Below, piece after piece: positions 53,051 through 62,883 of a stretch of DNA of 64,000 nucleotides. How positions within the stretch are numbered: the stretch's first letter is position 1; each line of letters opens with the position of its first letter. The notes beneath the pieces are model-generated. The model was not told the DNA's origin. It searched no databases and saw nothing but the letters and a program-made list of their open reading frames with translations. Both the position numbers and the translations under genes were made by a program. Origin of the DNA: Scybalomonas sp905214925 (GTDB taxonomy: Bacteria > Bacillota > Clostridia > Lachnospirales > Lachnospiraceae); the NCBI GenBank assembly GCA_905214925.1, contig CAJMOB010000005.1:62001-126000 (forward strand), in the 5' to 3' direction.

Positions 53051-54448
53051 TTATGAAATTCCAAGAATACTACGAGCAACGCTAATTCCATTGGCAGATG
53101 CCTGTTGAAGACCTCTTGTTACGGATGCCCCATCTCCAATGGCACGAATTCCTTTAATATTTGTTTCAAAATGAGTATCTGTTACCACTTTGTTGGAATA
53201 GAACTTTACTTCCACTCCATAGAGCAGTGTCTCATCACTAGCAAGTCCTGGTGTCACCTTATCAAGTGCTAAAATCATCTCTTCGATATCTTTCATAATA
53301 CGATATGGAAATACTAAAGATAAATCTCCTGGAACCGCATCTTTTAATGTTGGAATAATATTATTGCGAACAAGTCTTTCTTCTGTTGTTCTTCTTCCCC
53401 TTTGGAAATCCCCAAAACGCTGTACTAAAATCCTACCATCACAGAGCATATTGCTAAGCTGTGCAATGGATTTTCCATATTGAATTGGCTCTTTAAATGG
53501 TTTTGTAAAATTCTTTGATACTAAAAGTGCAAAGTTTGTATTGTTTGTTTTCATATCTTCGGACTTATAAGCATGTCCATTAACAACAGCCAATCCATTT
53601 TCATAATATTCTGTGGCTACCTCCCCAGATGGGTTGCTACAAAATACGCGAACTTTATCATCAAAAGTTGGAGTAAAGTAAACAAGTTTTGCCTCATAAA
53701 GAGTCTTATTTAGCTCTTCCATAACTTCATCGCGAACCTCGACTCTAACACCCACATCAACCGTTCCAACTTCTGTCTCGATCTCATGCTCTTGACAAAT
53801 ATGGCTAAACCATTCAGAACCTTCTCTTCCTACTGCACATACAACTTCTGGTGCATAATAAGTATCCCCTTTGTCGGTTTTTACGCCAACTGCATGGTTG
53901 TCCTCTACTAAAATATCGGATACCATTGTGCGGAATTTCATCTCTACACCTTCTTTTATTAAATGTTCTTGTAAACGTGCATAGATTTTATAACCTTCTT
54001 CTGTTCCTAAATGTCTAATTGGACATTCAATTAACTTTAAGTTCGCATTGATCGCTTTTTTACGAATATTCCAAATGGCCTCTTCTTCATCGATTCCATA
54101 GACTTTTGTATCCGCTCCAAATTTTAAATAAATATTATCGGATTCTTTTAATAACTCTACTGTCTTATCATATCCTAAAATTTCTGGTAAGTTTCCTCCT
54201 ACATCAGGGGAAAGTGATAATTTTCCATCGGAAAAAGCCCCCGCTCCCGCAAAACCAGTTGTAATGGAACAAGGCTTACAGCCAACACATTGCTTTGTCG
54301 TACGTTTTGGACAAACACGTTCTTCAATTCTTCTTCCTTTCTCTATCATAAGAATCCGAAGATTCGGCTTCTTCTCTTTTAATTCATAAGCACAAAAAAT
54401 TCCTGATGGCCCTGCGCCCACAATAATAACATCATATTGATTACTCAT
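53051..54448 (-). CDS. FAD-dependent oxidoreductase (COG2509-like)
   Basis: 465 residues from Met at 54448, after GGAGG; the Met nine codons earlier contains that site. FAD Rossmann motif YDVIIVGAGPSGIFCAYELK, ending GIRAIGDGASVTRGLQQASA. A Cys-rich segment CPKRTTKQCVGCKPCSITTG near residues 50-75 precedes GAGAFSDGKLSLSPDVGGN. This family of uncharacterised dehydrogenases may carry a redox Cys or FeS site there. Its substrate is unknown. Confidence 0.85.
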   Translation of the reverse strand: MSNQYDVIIVGAGPSGIFCAYELKEKKPNLRILMIEKGRRIEERVCPKRTTKQCVGCKPCSITTGFAGAGAFSDGKLSLSPDVGGNLPEILGYDKTVELLKESDNIYLKFGADTKVYGIDEEEAIWNIRKKAINANLKLIECPIRHLGTEEGYKIYARLQEHLIKEGVEMKFRTMVSDILVEDNHAVGVKTDKGDTYYAPEVVCAVGREGSEWFSHICQEHEIETEVGTVDVGVRVEVRDEVMEELNKTLYEAKLVYFTPTFDDKVRVFCSNPSGEVATEYYENGLAVVNGHAYKSEDMKTNNTNFALLVSKNFTKPFKEPIQYGKSIAQLSNMLCDGRILVQRFGDFQRGRRTTEERLVRNNIIPTLKDAVPGDLSLVFPYRIMKDIEEMILALDKVTPGLASDETLLYGVEVKFYSNKVVTDTHFETNIKGIRAIGDGASVTRGLQQASANGISVARSILGIS

Positions 54449-54600
54449 TTTGGCTACCTCCTTGCAAGTAAACATTGGCTATTTCGTCATTTTCATCCTT
54501 AAGATTTTTCTCTTAATTATGTGTATTTTTTCTGACTATTCTCACCAAAATCATTATATCATTTAGTCAATGCATTTACAAGAAAAGGAATTATTAAACT

Positions 54601-54927
54601 TTAATGGGTATTCCCAAATAGATTTAACAGTACACATCCAATGACAATAAGGCAAATCCCCAATACGCCTATGGATGATATATTCTGCTTGAAAATTAGA
54701 ACGGATACAAAAGAGGAAACAACGATACCGACTCCACACCATGTTGCATAAGCAATTCCAAGATTCAAATTTAATAAGGCTTTAGATAAACACCCAAAAC
54801 AAATAATATATAATACAATACAACAAACGGTTGGATAAAGCTTTGTAAATCCTTCTGTGGATTTTAGAAATACAGTTGCAACTAACTCAAAAGCAATTGC
54901 TAAAAATAAATATACATAGGAAATCAT
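54601..54927 (-). CDS. SMR-family drug exporter (EmrE/QacC-like)
   Basis: 108 residues, four helices. Glu14 in LAIAFELVATVFLKSTEGF is the proton/drug site. GIAYATWCGVGIVVSSFVSV matches the EmrE G-x-AYA-x-W motif. It differs from the Gdx-type SMR at 62146 (VVWAIALKY), so this one likely exports hydrophobic cations. A dimer partner is not encoded next to it; homodimer or partner elsewhere. Confidence 0.9.
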   Translation of the reverse strand: MISYVYLFLAIAFELVATVFLKSTEGFTKLYPTVCCIVLYIICFGCLSKALLNLNLGIAYATWCGVGIVVSSFVSVLIFKQNISSIGVLGICLIVIGCVLLNLFGNTH

Positions 54928-55091
54928 TTCTATATAATGCCTCTCTTTCTCTTACTTTTTTCTTAACAAAGGCATCTATTTATTCGTATTCTCCCCATAT
55001 TCCTCTGTCTTTCCACAAGCGTTTATCCAAATTTCTTTCCATTTATCTCTACTCCTAACGAACTTTTTTCTTATTTTATCATAATATCCTA

Positions 55092-57059
55092 TTATTTTCC
55101 AATAAACTCGGATAGATCCATATCAAGCCCTTCTTTTTCTAGCACATATTTTTGCCCTGGATAATCAGACATTAAGTTATAGTCCAATACTTTTTTCGAT
55201 AACTCCACTAATTTTCTTGCCCGCTCTGACTGTTCTTTTAACGTATCATTTAATGTAATACTTTCTCCTGTTTTTGTATTCCATGCCCGTCCATTTTTAA
55301 AAGTATCATCTCTTCCAATTTGATACATCGTATCTTTCCATATAAAGGAGCCTTCTAGTAAATAAGTAACTGATGCAACGAAATCGCCCTCTTCATCCTC
55401 TACATTTACAAGATCTTTTCCAAACAAATACGGTTGTGGAATTGTAATATCCATTAAATTTGCTATAGTTGGCAAGAAATCCACTTGCCCGCCTGCTGTA
55501 TGAATCGTCTCATTGACTCCACTGTTTGGAATATGAATAATCAGCGGAATATGCAACATTTCATCATAATCATAAGCTCTTCCTAGAAACTTTGGCATGC
55601 TCTCTTGAATTGGCTCATAGAACTCTTCGTCAGAAATCAACATTCCATGATGATCCCCATACATAGCAATGACCGTATCCTCATAAAGCCCCGCCTTTTT
55701 TAAATCAGAAATCAATTGACCAATCGCCTCATCCGTATAATGAACCGATTGCAAATAATGGCCAAATACATTATTATCTTCTGGTTTCAACTCTAAGTCC
55801 ACCAGATCCGCATCCAACTGATACGGAATATGATTTGTAACCGTTACCATAAAACTAAAAGTAGGTTTTGTCTGTTGCTTTAATATGGTAACTGCCTGTG
55901 AAAATAAGTCTTTATCGGTAATGCCAAACCCAGAAATTCTCGCTTCTTTTAAATATTCTTTGCTATAAAATGTTTGGAATCCTTCTTGAGGATACATTTG
56001 CCCACGGTTCCAAAATGTCCTTACATTCCCATGAAAAGCTAGAGTAGCATAGCCTTGGGCTCGCAACAACCATGGTAATCCATTAAAATTATTATCTACA
56101 TATAAGCGATAAGATTCTCGCTCTGTTACTGGATAAAAACTATTCAAAGTGGCAAATTCCGCATCCGACGTATTTCCCTTTCCAATACTTTGATAATAAT
56201 GATCAAAATAAAGCGTATCCTCCTCCAATAAACGATTAATATTCGGAGTTAATTCTTGTCCATTGTATGTCTTTCCAATAGGGAAATTTTGAAAACTCTC
56301 TAATTGGATTAAAATTAAGTTTTTCCCCTTTGCGATCCCACGATACTTTGTTCCTGTGGCTTTTGGTACAAGTTCTGCAATCTCTTCTTGAATGTGATTT
56401 TTATTAATAGAAGAACGCTCCAGTTCTCCTGCTGTAAACTTGACAATATCACTGGCATGATACGTAACAAATTCCAAATGATTAATACTTTTCACACCAT
56501 CATCATTCAATGGATTCCATACAAGAATCACTAGCACACTAAAAGCAGAAATACCTAATAACGTCGGCATAGCACAAACCCAATAAAATTTTCTCTCTTT
56601 TTCTCTTTTCTTCTTTTCCCTTATTTTTGCCTGTGTCATTGATTTTTTAAAATAATAAATGGCTAGAGGAATATCCCATAACAATAAAAGAATTCCTGCT
56701 GTTGATACAACCCCATTCAAATCAATGGCCCCTGCTGTATCCAATAAGTTTCCAATCTGAAATAGTTGATTTACTGAAGTATATTGAATAAAGTAGCTAT
56801 AATACATACTATCAGCTAACATAATAACTGATACAAACGTATAAAAAATTCCAAATAAAATGGTTGCCCTTTTTTCATTCTTCCAACTTCTCATATTCTC
56901 TATGAGAATCGCTAAAAAAGCAAACGTCAAAACGCTGACGATGTAGGTCACTCCATAGAAATCCACAAGTTTATAAAACAAAAGAACTTTTATCCCCAAT
57001 AATACATATAAAATTCTAAAATCTTTTAAAAACTGTTTTAATTTCTCTATCTTTCCCAC
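55092..57059 (-). CDS. LtaS-type lipoteichoic acid synthase/sulfatase-fold phosphoglycerol transferase
   Basis: 655 residues with GTG start after AAGGAGAG. Five N-terminal helices (to about 190) are followed by an extracellular sulfatase-fold domain. ILIQLESFQNFPIGKTYNGQ, the catalytic Thr in YYQSIGKGNTSDAEFATLNS, YGDHHGMLISDEEF and LHIPLIIHIPN provide Mn-binding acidic and His residues. It polymerises glycerol phosphate on a glycolipid or modifies another surface polymer. No other teichoic acid genes adjoin it. Confidence 0.93.
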   Translation of the reverse strand: MGKIEKLKQFLKDFRILYVLLGIKVLLFYKLVDFYGVTYIVSVLTFAFLAILIENMRSWKNEKRATILFGIFYTFVSVIMLADSMYYSYFIQYTSVNQLFQIGNLLDTAGAIDLNGVVSTAGILLLLWDIPLAIYYFKKSMTQAKIREKKKREKERKFYWVCAMPTLLGISAFSVLVILVWNPLNDDGVKSINHLEFVTYHASDIVKFTAGELERSSINKNHIQEEIAELVPKATGTKYRGIAKGKNLILIQLESFQNFPIGKTYNGQELTPNINRLLEEDTLYFDHYYQSIGKGNTSDAEFATLNSFYPVTERESYRLYVDNNFNGLPWLLRAQGYATLAFHGNVRTFWNRGQMYPQEGFQTFYSKEYLKEARISGFGITDKDLFSQAVTILKQQTKPTFSFMVTVTNHIPYQLDADLVDLELKPEDNNVFGHYLQSVHYTDEAIGQLISDLKKAGLYEDTVIAMYGDHHGMLISDEEFYEPIQESMPKFLGRAYDYDEMLHIPLIIHIPNSGVNETIHTAGGQVDFLPTIANLMDITIPQPYLFGKDLVNVEDEEGDFVASVTYLLEGSFIWKDTMYQIGRDDTFKNGRAWNTKTGESITLNDTLKEQSERARKLVELSKKVLDYNLMSDYPGQKYVLEKEGLDMDLSEFIGK

Positions 57060-57186
57060 TTCAACTCTCCTTTCTCTTCTATCAGATTTTCTTCTTTAGA
57101 ATATCATAATTCTTCATCAATGAGAAGTTCTCGCTACCACCCACTATCTCACTCGTTACTTCCGACTAAAACGATGAAAAGCATAC

Positions 57187-57253
57187 TTTGTGAATTTCTC
57201 ACGTTCGTAGACGGCGTTAACATTATAAATGTTGGCGGGCAGTTGTCATAAAC
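57187..57253 (+). repeat. R1 dispersed repeat, copy C
   Basis: TTTCTCACGTTCGTAGAC and GGCGTTAACATTATAAATG follow the first half of the R1 unit. The upstream flank ACGATGAAAAGCATACTTTG resembles the flank of copy B. The second half is diverged. Confidence 0.6.
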
Positions 57254-57294
57254 TTATACGAGCATAGTTTCTGACTCCTTGCCTTTACATAAAT

Positions 57295-57352
57295 AGAAGG
57301 TATGGAACAATAGCTAACTTATGCCTTTTTCGTTCCATACCTTCTTATTCTA
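57295..57352 (-). terminator. Terminator of the FtsX-like ABC operon
   Basis: GAAGGTATGGAAC at 57295-57307 pairs with GTTCCATACCTTC at 57332-57344. It lies 30 bases after the permease stop. The U-run is short (TTCTATTT). Confidence 0.75.
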
Positions 57353-57373
57353 TCATACTTTACATTTTATTAT

Positions 57374-60300
57374 TTACTCCACGCTCTTTAACGATTCTAC
57401 CATATCAATTTTTTTCAACTTATAATATAATACAAAATTCACGAACATGGAAAATACACCTGTTAATAATGCACCATAAACAAAGCTCATTGGTTTAATA
57501 TCTCTTCCTAGCATCATCATATCAAGTTCTGCTGTAATAATGACATAGTGGTGTAAAATAACACCTAATCCTAATCCTAATAAAACACCAAAAATTGTCA
57601 ATAAAACATTTTCACGATAAACATATTCCGCTGTCTCCATGTCATAAAATCCTAACACTTTAATGGTTGCAAGCTCTCGTTTTCTCTCACTAATATTAAT
57701 ATTATTTAAATTATATAATACGATAAACGCCAGTGCTCCCGCAGAGATTACCAATACAACAACGACAATATCCATACTATTCATCATACGATCGATGGAT
57801 TTCTTTGATTCTGTCACCTTGGTCACACTATTCACTCCATTTTTCTTTAGTATTTGTTCTGACAGTTCATTTTGTTGTTCGGAAGAATGTTCTTTTGTCT
57901 TCACTAAAATCTGATTCCAATCTTCTTGTTCTCCATAAAGGTTTTCATATAACTCTGGTGCCATATACACATAATGGTAAAGATAATTTTCTGTAATTCC
58001 TTCAATGAGAACTGTTTGATCTTCCTTTTCCTCTTGTTGAATGACAATTGTATCTCCAATATTCACATTCAGCAATGTGGCTAACTTTTCTGAAATAATA
58101 ACACCATTGGAAGAAAGTTCATAAGTTTCTTTTGTTCTTCGATTATGCAAATGAATATAATCTTCTAACTTATTTTTTTCTTCTGGGACAATCATATATG
58201 CCTCTATTGTGTCCTCTTTCGTCTGAACATCGATACTGGCCTGCCATGTATTAAGACTTCCTAAAATACTGTCTTCTCCTTCTATTATTTTTTCTGGTTT
58301 CTTTCCTTCTTTAATAGAAATCGATAAATCATAATCCATAACTCCCCCATATTGTTTATCCACAATGGAGTAAATGGAATCTCTAACACCAAACCCAACA
58401 ATAATTAATGCCATACATCCACCAATTCCAAAAATTGTCATAAAGAAACGTTTTTTATAGCGGAATAAATTTCTTACTGTTACTTTACTAATAAAACTCA
58501 ATCGATTCCAAATAAATGGGATTCTTTCCAATAAAACACGCTTTCCAATCTTTGGTGCAACTGGACGCATTAATCCAGCTGGTACTTCTTGAAGTTCTTT
58601 ATAACAAGCAAATATGGTCGCCACCAAAATCGTAGCAATAGCTAAAAAACAAGAGGTAATAGAATAAAAACTGTTGAGTGGTACGATTACATCTGGTAGT
58701 GTCTGATACATCATCTTATAAGCTCCAATAATGATATTTGGGAAAATCTTTTGTCCTAAAATCATACCAATAAGGCTTCCAATTAATGTGGCGAAAAGAG
58801 CATATAAAATATAACGCATGGCAATATTCCATTTACTATATCCCAATGCTTTTAATGTACCAATCTGTGTGCGATCACTTTCTACCATTCGAGTCATTGT
58901 CGTTAAACTTACAAGCGCTGCCACAAGGAAAAAGATAGCTGGAAATACTTCTCCAATCGCTTTAATTCGATCCGCATCATTTCCAAACGAAACGGCGCTG
59001 ACAATAGAATCGCGATCAAGAGCATAATACTCCGGCTCATCTAAATCAGCTAATTCATCTTTGGCATCCGCCAATTTCTCCTTTGCATCTGCCAATTCCT
59101 TTTTCCCATCGGTTAATTCTTTTTCCCCATCGGCTATTTTTTTCTTACCATCCTCTACTTCTTGCCAACCTTCTTCTAACTGTTGTCTTGCATCCAATAA
59201 TTTTTGACGATTTTTCTCTAACTCTTGTCGACCTTCTTCTAACTGGGTCTCACTAGTAAGAATCGTCTGTTCCGCTTGTTTTAAAGCGCTCTCTCCTGCC
59301 TCTAATTGAGGCTTTGATTGTTCTATTTCCTTTTCTGCTTGTTTCAGTTCTTCTTCTTTTGTAGCCAGTTCTTTTTTGCTAGAGACAAGGCTTGTCTTTG
59401 CTGTTTCTATCTGTTTTTCTCCTTGTTCTAGCTGTTTTTTTGCACTCTGTAACTCTTTTTCAGCCTTGCTTTTCTTCTGATTATATTCGGATAATCCTTG
59501 ATTATATTGTTCTTCTGCTTCCTCTAATGCTCTTTTCCCTTCCGCTAATTGTTGGTTAACCAAGCTTTCTTTTGCCTCAATTTCTTGTTTTGCAGCTTCA
59601 TATTCTACCAAACTAGACTGATATTGTTGTTTCAACTTAACAAGCTGTTCATCATCTTCTGAAACTTCTTGCTCTAATTTTGCAATCTGAGCTTTCCATT
59701 GTTCTAGCTGTTGTTTCGTTTTCTCTAATTGTGTCTTTGCTTCTTCAATCGGTTGTAACGCTGCTTTTTCTGTTTCTTCATACTGCTTTTTATTGGCATC
59801 TAAAGTGTTCTTTGCATTTTCTAACTCTGTTTTTGCTTCCTGTAATGCCGTTTTTACACTACTTTCTTGCTCTTCATATGCCTTTTTTCCTTGCTCTATG
59901 GTTTCTTGTTGGGCAACTAGCTCTTGCTCTCCTTTTGCTAATTGTTCTTTTCCTTCTTTTATCTGAGCCTTTCCATCTTGGATTTTCTTTTCCGCTTGCT
60001 CTAATTGCTCTTTTTTTGCTAAAAACTCAGCTTTTTTCTCGGAAAGTTCTTGTTTTCCTTTTGCTAACTCTGCTTCACCATCTACAATTTTTTGCTCTGC
60101 ACTTGCAAATTCTTCTTCGCCACTTGCCAACTCTACTTCTCCGTCAGCGAGTTCTTTTTCTGCATCTTCTACTTGTTTTTTGGCTTTCTCTAATTCTTTT
60201 TGCCCATCCTTTAATTCTTGTTCCCCGTCTTTTACTTCTTTTTCACCATCGGCGATTTTTTCTTTTGCCTCTTTTATCGTATCATCATAGCGAAGTTCTG

Positions 60301-61042
60301 CTCGTTGTTCAACAAAATCCTCCACTTTTTTCTTTACCGGTGCCACACATTCTTCATATTCTTTTGAATAAGCTACAAGCTCTTTTGCGCCTTCCACTGT
60401 CATAACCACTTCTGTATAAGCTTCTAATGTAAACTCCTCTTTTGGAATCACAAAATATCCATTCACTTTTCCATTTCCAATCGTTGTAGAACCTCTCTCC
60501 ACATCCATATAAATAGGGGAATTAACAACACCAACGATTTCATATTGATTATCTTTTATAATATCGCTTAATTCCTCTTCATTTCCCGACTCAATGGTGA
60601 GCGTATCCCCTATTTGGAATTCACCTGTCATAACCAATTGCTCATCAATGGCACATTCTCCTTCTTTTTCAGGAAGACGCCCCTTAACTACCTTCATTTT
60701 ATTAATGTTATCTGGAATAGAATACGCTTTTAGCACATATTGATTGCTCGTTACTTTTCCCATAACATCATAAGAATAAAGAGGCTCTATTTCTTTAATT
60801 CCCTCAATCTGCTCTAATCCGGAAATATCCTCATCTGTCACTCCCCACGTTCCAAGGACACGAAGATCCATCATGTTTTCTCTATCATAATAAGCATCTG
60901 CAGACAATTTCATATCAGGACTTGTAGCACGAATTCCTGCAAAAAATGCCACTCCCAATGCTACAATAAGCATAATCGATAGAAAACGATTGAAACTATT
61001 TTTGATCTCCCGAAAGAAATCCTTTCTCATAGATTTTTTCAT
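57374..61042 (-). CDS. FtsX-like ABC permease with a giant extracellular coiled coil
   Basis: 1222 residues from Met at 61042; the TTG three codons earlier is less likely. First helix about 20-40 (NRFLSIMLIVALGVAFFAGI). The extracellular domain to 260 is MacB-like. About 262-668 form heptad-rich, Glu/Lys/Gln-dense repeats (DGEQELKDGQKELEKAKKQ, EGKEQLAKGEQEL). FtsX helices follow at about 692-850, then a second outer domain and three last helices ending KLKKIDMVESLKSVE. The pair resembles large lipid or peptide export/remodelling complexes, with the coil reaching into the wall. The ATPase gene directly precedes it. Confidence 0.93.
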   Translation of the reverse strand: MKKSMRKDFFREIKNSFNRFLSIMLIVALGVAFFAGIRATSPDMKLSADAYYDRENMMDLRVLGTWGVTDEDISGLEQIEGIKEIEPLYSYDVMGKVTSNQYVLKAYSIPDNINKMKVVKGRLPEKEGECAIDEQLVMTGEFQIGDTLTIESGNEEELSDIIKDNQYEIVGVVNSPIYMDVERGSTTIGNGKVNGYFVIPKEEFTLEAYTEVVMTVEGAKELVAYSKEYEECVAPVKKKVEDFVEQRAELRYDDTIKEAKEKIADGEKEVKDGEQELKDGQKELEKAKKQVEDAEKELADGEVELASGEEEFASAEQKIVDGEAELAKGKQELSEKKAEFLAKKEQLEQAEKKIQDGKAQIKEGKEQLAKGEQELVAQQETIEQGKKAYEEQESSVKTALQEAKTELENAKNTLDANKKQYEETEKAALQPIEEAKTQLEKTKQQLEQWKAQIAKLEQEVSEDDEQLVKLKQQYQSSLVEYEAAKQEIEAKESLVNQQLAEGKRALEEAEEQYNQGLSEYNQKKSKAEKELQSAKKQLEQGEKQIETAKTSLVSSKKELATKEEELKQAEKEIEQSKPQLEAGESALKQAEQTILTSETQLEEGRQELEKNRQKLLDARQQLEEGWQEVEDGKKKIADGEKELTDGKKELADAKEKLADAKDELADLDEPEYYALDRDSIVSAVSFGNDADRIKAIGEVFPAIFFLVAALVSLTTMTRMVESDRTQIGTLKALGYSKWNIAMRYILYALFATLIGSLIGMILGQKIFPNIIIGAYKMMYQTLPDVIVPLNSFYSITSCFLAIATILVATIFACYKELQEVPAGLMRPVAPKIGKRVLLERIPFIWNRLSFISKVTVRNLFRYKKRFFMTIFGIGGCMALIIVGFGVRDSIYSIVDKQYGGVMDYDLSISIKEGKKPEKIIEGEDSILGSLNTWQASIDVQTKEDTIEAYMIVPEEKNKLEDYIHLHNRRTKETYELSSNGVIISEKLATLLNVNIGDTIVIQQEEKEDQTVLIEGITENYLYHYVYMAPELYENLYGEQEDWNQILVKTKEHSSEQQNELSEQILKKNGVNSVTKVTESKKSIDRMMNSMDIVVVVLVISAGALAFIVLYNLNNINISERKRELATIKVLGFYDMETAEYVYRENVLLTIFGVLLGLGLGVILHHYVIITAELDMMMLGRDIKPMSFVYGALLTGVFSMFVNFVLYYKLKKIDMVESLKSVE

Positions 61043-61093
61043 TTTCTGCAACCCTTCCTTTCTGTTTTTTCTTCCTTTTTATGAAAAGAAATA

Positions 61094-61798
61094 TTACCAT
61101 TCGATTTCTTCCACTGGCATTGGGTTGCTATTTTTTTCCATATGAGCAACTTTTCCATTTTTTATATGAATGATTCGATCCGCCATTGGAGCAATTGCCA
61201 GATTATGAGTGATTACAATAACCGTCATCTTCTGCTCTCTACAAGTATCTTGTAATAACTTTAAAATCGCTTTTCCAGTGGTATAATCAAGGGCTCCTGT
61301 AGGCTCATCACATAAAAGAAGTTTTGGATTTTTTGCAAGTGCTCTTGCAATTGCCACACGTTGCTGTTCTCCACCTGATAGCTGTGCAGGGAAGTTATTG
61401 ATTCGCTCTTTTAATCCAACCCGCTCTAATACTTCCACTGGATTCAATGGATTTTTACTAATCTGTGTGGCTAGCTCTACATTTTCCTTAGCCGTTAAAT
61501 TCTGTACTAAGTTGTAAAATTGAAATACAAATCCGATCTCATCTCTTCGATATGTAGTGAGCTGTTTTGAACCATAATGACTAATATCCACTCCTCCTAC
61601 AAACACTTTTCCTGAAGTAGCACTATCCATTCCACCTAATATATTAAGAACTGTCGTCTTTCCAGCCCCACTTGGACCTACGATTACAACAAACTCACCT
61701 TCCTCTATTTGAAAATTGACGCCTGCTACCGCATGAATTTCCACTTCCCCCATTTGATACGTCTTCATAACATCTCTTAACTCTACAAACGCTGGCAT
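61094..61798 (-). CDS. MacB/LolD-type ABC ATPase
   Basis: 234 residues. Walker A VIVGPSGAGKTTVLNILGGM, Q-loop GFVFQFYNLVQNLTAKENVE, signature LSGGEQQRVAIARALAKNPK, Walker B LLLCDEPTGALDYTTGKAIL, switch VIVITHNLAIAPMADRII. Mechanotransmission type, partner of the 1222-residue permease. TAAGGAGG ribosome site. It ends 51 bases before the permease start. Confidence 0.95.
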   Translation of the reverse strand: MPAFVELRDVMKTYQMGEVEIHAVAGVNFQIEEGEFVVIVGPSGAGKTTVLNILGGMDSATSGKVFVGGVDISHYGSKQLTTYRRDEIGFVFQFYNLVQNLTAKENVELATQISKNPLNPVEVLERVGLKERINNFPAQLSGGEQQRVAIARALAKNPKLLLCDEPTGALDYTTGKAILKLLQDTCREQKMTVIVITHNLAIAPMADRIIHIKNGKVAHMEKNSNPMPVEEIEW

Positions 61799-61915
61799 AA
61801 TTTCCTCCTTATGTTGCTATTGTCTGCTACTATTTATTATTATATCAGATTGCATTTTTGTTTCAATGTAAACTATCAGTGCCATTCTTATCCTTTCCCT
61901 ATGGTATCCCTTATA

Positions 61916-61944
61916 TTGACAAAGGAACGAATTTATTATATAGT
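61916..61944 (+). promoter_or_regulatory. Promoter of the guanidine-riboswitch/gdx transcript
   Basis: TTGACA at 61916-61921 and TATAGT at 61939-61944 with a 17-base spacer. The aptamer begins about 30 bases further on. Confidence 0.85.
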
Positions 61945-61975
61945 AAACTGATAAAAAATTGTTATTATATATGTT

Positions 61976-62094
61976 TTCTAGGGTTCCGCAGTATGACTGG
62001 CCTGTGACCAAGAGAAAACTCATAGCTAATTGCTATGTCACGGAAGGATAAAAGCCTGGGAGATATCATCAGATATTTCTCAGGCTTTTATCAT
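61976..62094 (+). ncRNA. Guanidine-I (ykkC) riboswitch with expression-platform hairpin
   Basis: CTAGGGTTCCGCAG, then GACTGG, AGAGAAAACTC and CACGG in this order are the conserved blocks of the ykkC/guanidine-I aptamer (61979-62044). The next 46 bases form a strong hairpin, 62047-62067 with 62072-62092, ending in GGCTTTTATC. Free guanidine should stabilise the aptamer and let the transcript continue into gdx. It controls exactly the gene expected of this RNA class. Confidence 0.93.
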
Positions 62095-62145
62095 GGTCAT
62101 TACCTAGTAAAACAAGCGATAACAAATAGAAAGGAGATGATTTAC

Positions 62146-62463
62146 TTGGCTTGGGGATACTTAATCATTGCTGGAACTTTTGAAGTTGTCTGGGCAATTG
62201 CGCTTAAATATTCTTATGGATTTTCCAAGCTTATGCCATCGGTTGTCACTATAGGCGGTATGATCATTAGTTTTTACTTCCTATCAATGGCTACGAAAAC
62301 TCTTCCGCTTGGTACTGCTTATGCAATCTGGACTGGAATTGGCTCTTTAGGTACGATTTTATTAGGAATTATCCTTTTTCATGAAGCGTTAACTCCTTTA
62401 CGAATTGTATTTTTAAGTTGTATTTTAATCGGAATTTTAGGTTTAAAACTCACTTCTGCGTAA
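62146..62463 (+). CDS. gdx: Guanidinium exporter of the SMR family (Gdx/SugE)
   Basis: 105 residues from TTG 62146, nine bases after AAAGGAG. The ATG at 62137 has no room for a ribosome site, and homologues begin MAW. Motif GTFEVVWAIALKYSYGFSKL holds the substrate Glu, with AYAIWTGIGSLGTI after it. It exports guanidinium in exchange for protons. The open frame starting at 62035 runs through the riboswitch hairpin and is not the gene start. Confidence 0.94.
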   Translation: MAWGYLIIAGTFEVVWAIALKYSYGFSKLMPSVVTIGGMIISFYFLSMATKTLPLGTAYAIWTGIGSLGTILLGIILFHEALTPLRIVFLSCILIGILGLKLTSA

Positions 62464-62883
62464 AACAGTCATTGCTTTCTTTTATCAACTGATACCAGAT
62501 TTTTTGAATAGGAAATGTGGTTATGGTAAAATAAATTTTTTTCTATTTTATCATAACCTCCTATCTTGAAACCTTTCTAGTGAATCGGTTTTCTATCTTT
62601 ATTCCCATTATACATCACTCTATTTCTGGGTTCCATATTTTCTTACTATTATCTACATTAAATTTTATAAACTTTTAATTAAAATTATTTCTCTCTTTTT
62701 TCCGTCTTTTTCTTCTGTTTTTCACACAAAAGAAAGAGTAGTGCATTTCTTAAATTAGTGCTATCATAATACAAAGAAGAAACACATTTCACGAGTTTCT
62801 CACACTCATAGACGAGTCAACATGACAAATATTCCTCACTTAACTCGTTATTTTTGCGTAAATTAGAATCGAGGTGTTAAAAT
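62464..62883. other. Intergenic region with a hairpin and R1 repeat copy D
   Basis: No gene. 62519-62558 forms a long AT-rich hairpin (GGTTATGGTAAAATA / TATTTTATCATAACC) that may end the gdx transcript, though without a U-run. 62789-62865 carries R1 ends: GAGTTTCTCACACTCATAGAC and AACTCGTTATTTTTGCGTAA. The GDPD ribosome site GAGGTG is at 62871. Confidence 0.65.

Noticed and set aside
54876..55058. 60-residue plus-strand frame near the SMR gene
   Set aside because: It overlaps the SMR start in antisense, is low in complexity and has no ribosome site.
59680..60405. 241-residue plus-strand frame rich in Leu
   Set aside because: It is the antisense of the coiled-coil repeats of the FtsX-like permease. 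Glu/Lys-rich codons read as Leu and Phe on the other strand. No ribosome site.
61817..62023. 68-residue minus-strand frame over the riboswitch region
   Set aside because: It runs against the riboswitch and promoter and has no similarity or ribosome site.
62035..62145. N-terminal extension of the Gdx frame
   Set aside because: It passes through the riboswitch hairpin. The TTG at 62146 with AAAGGAG is the proper start and gives the family's MAW start.
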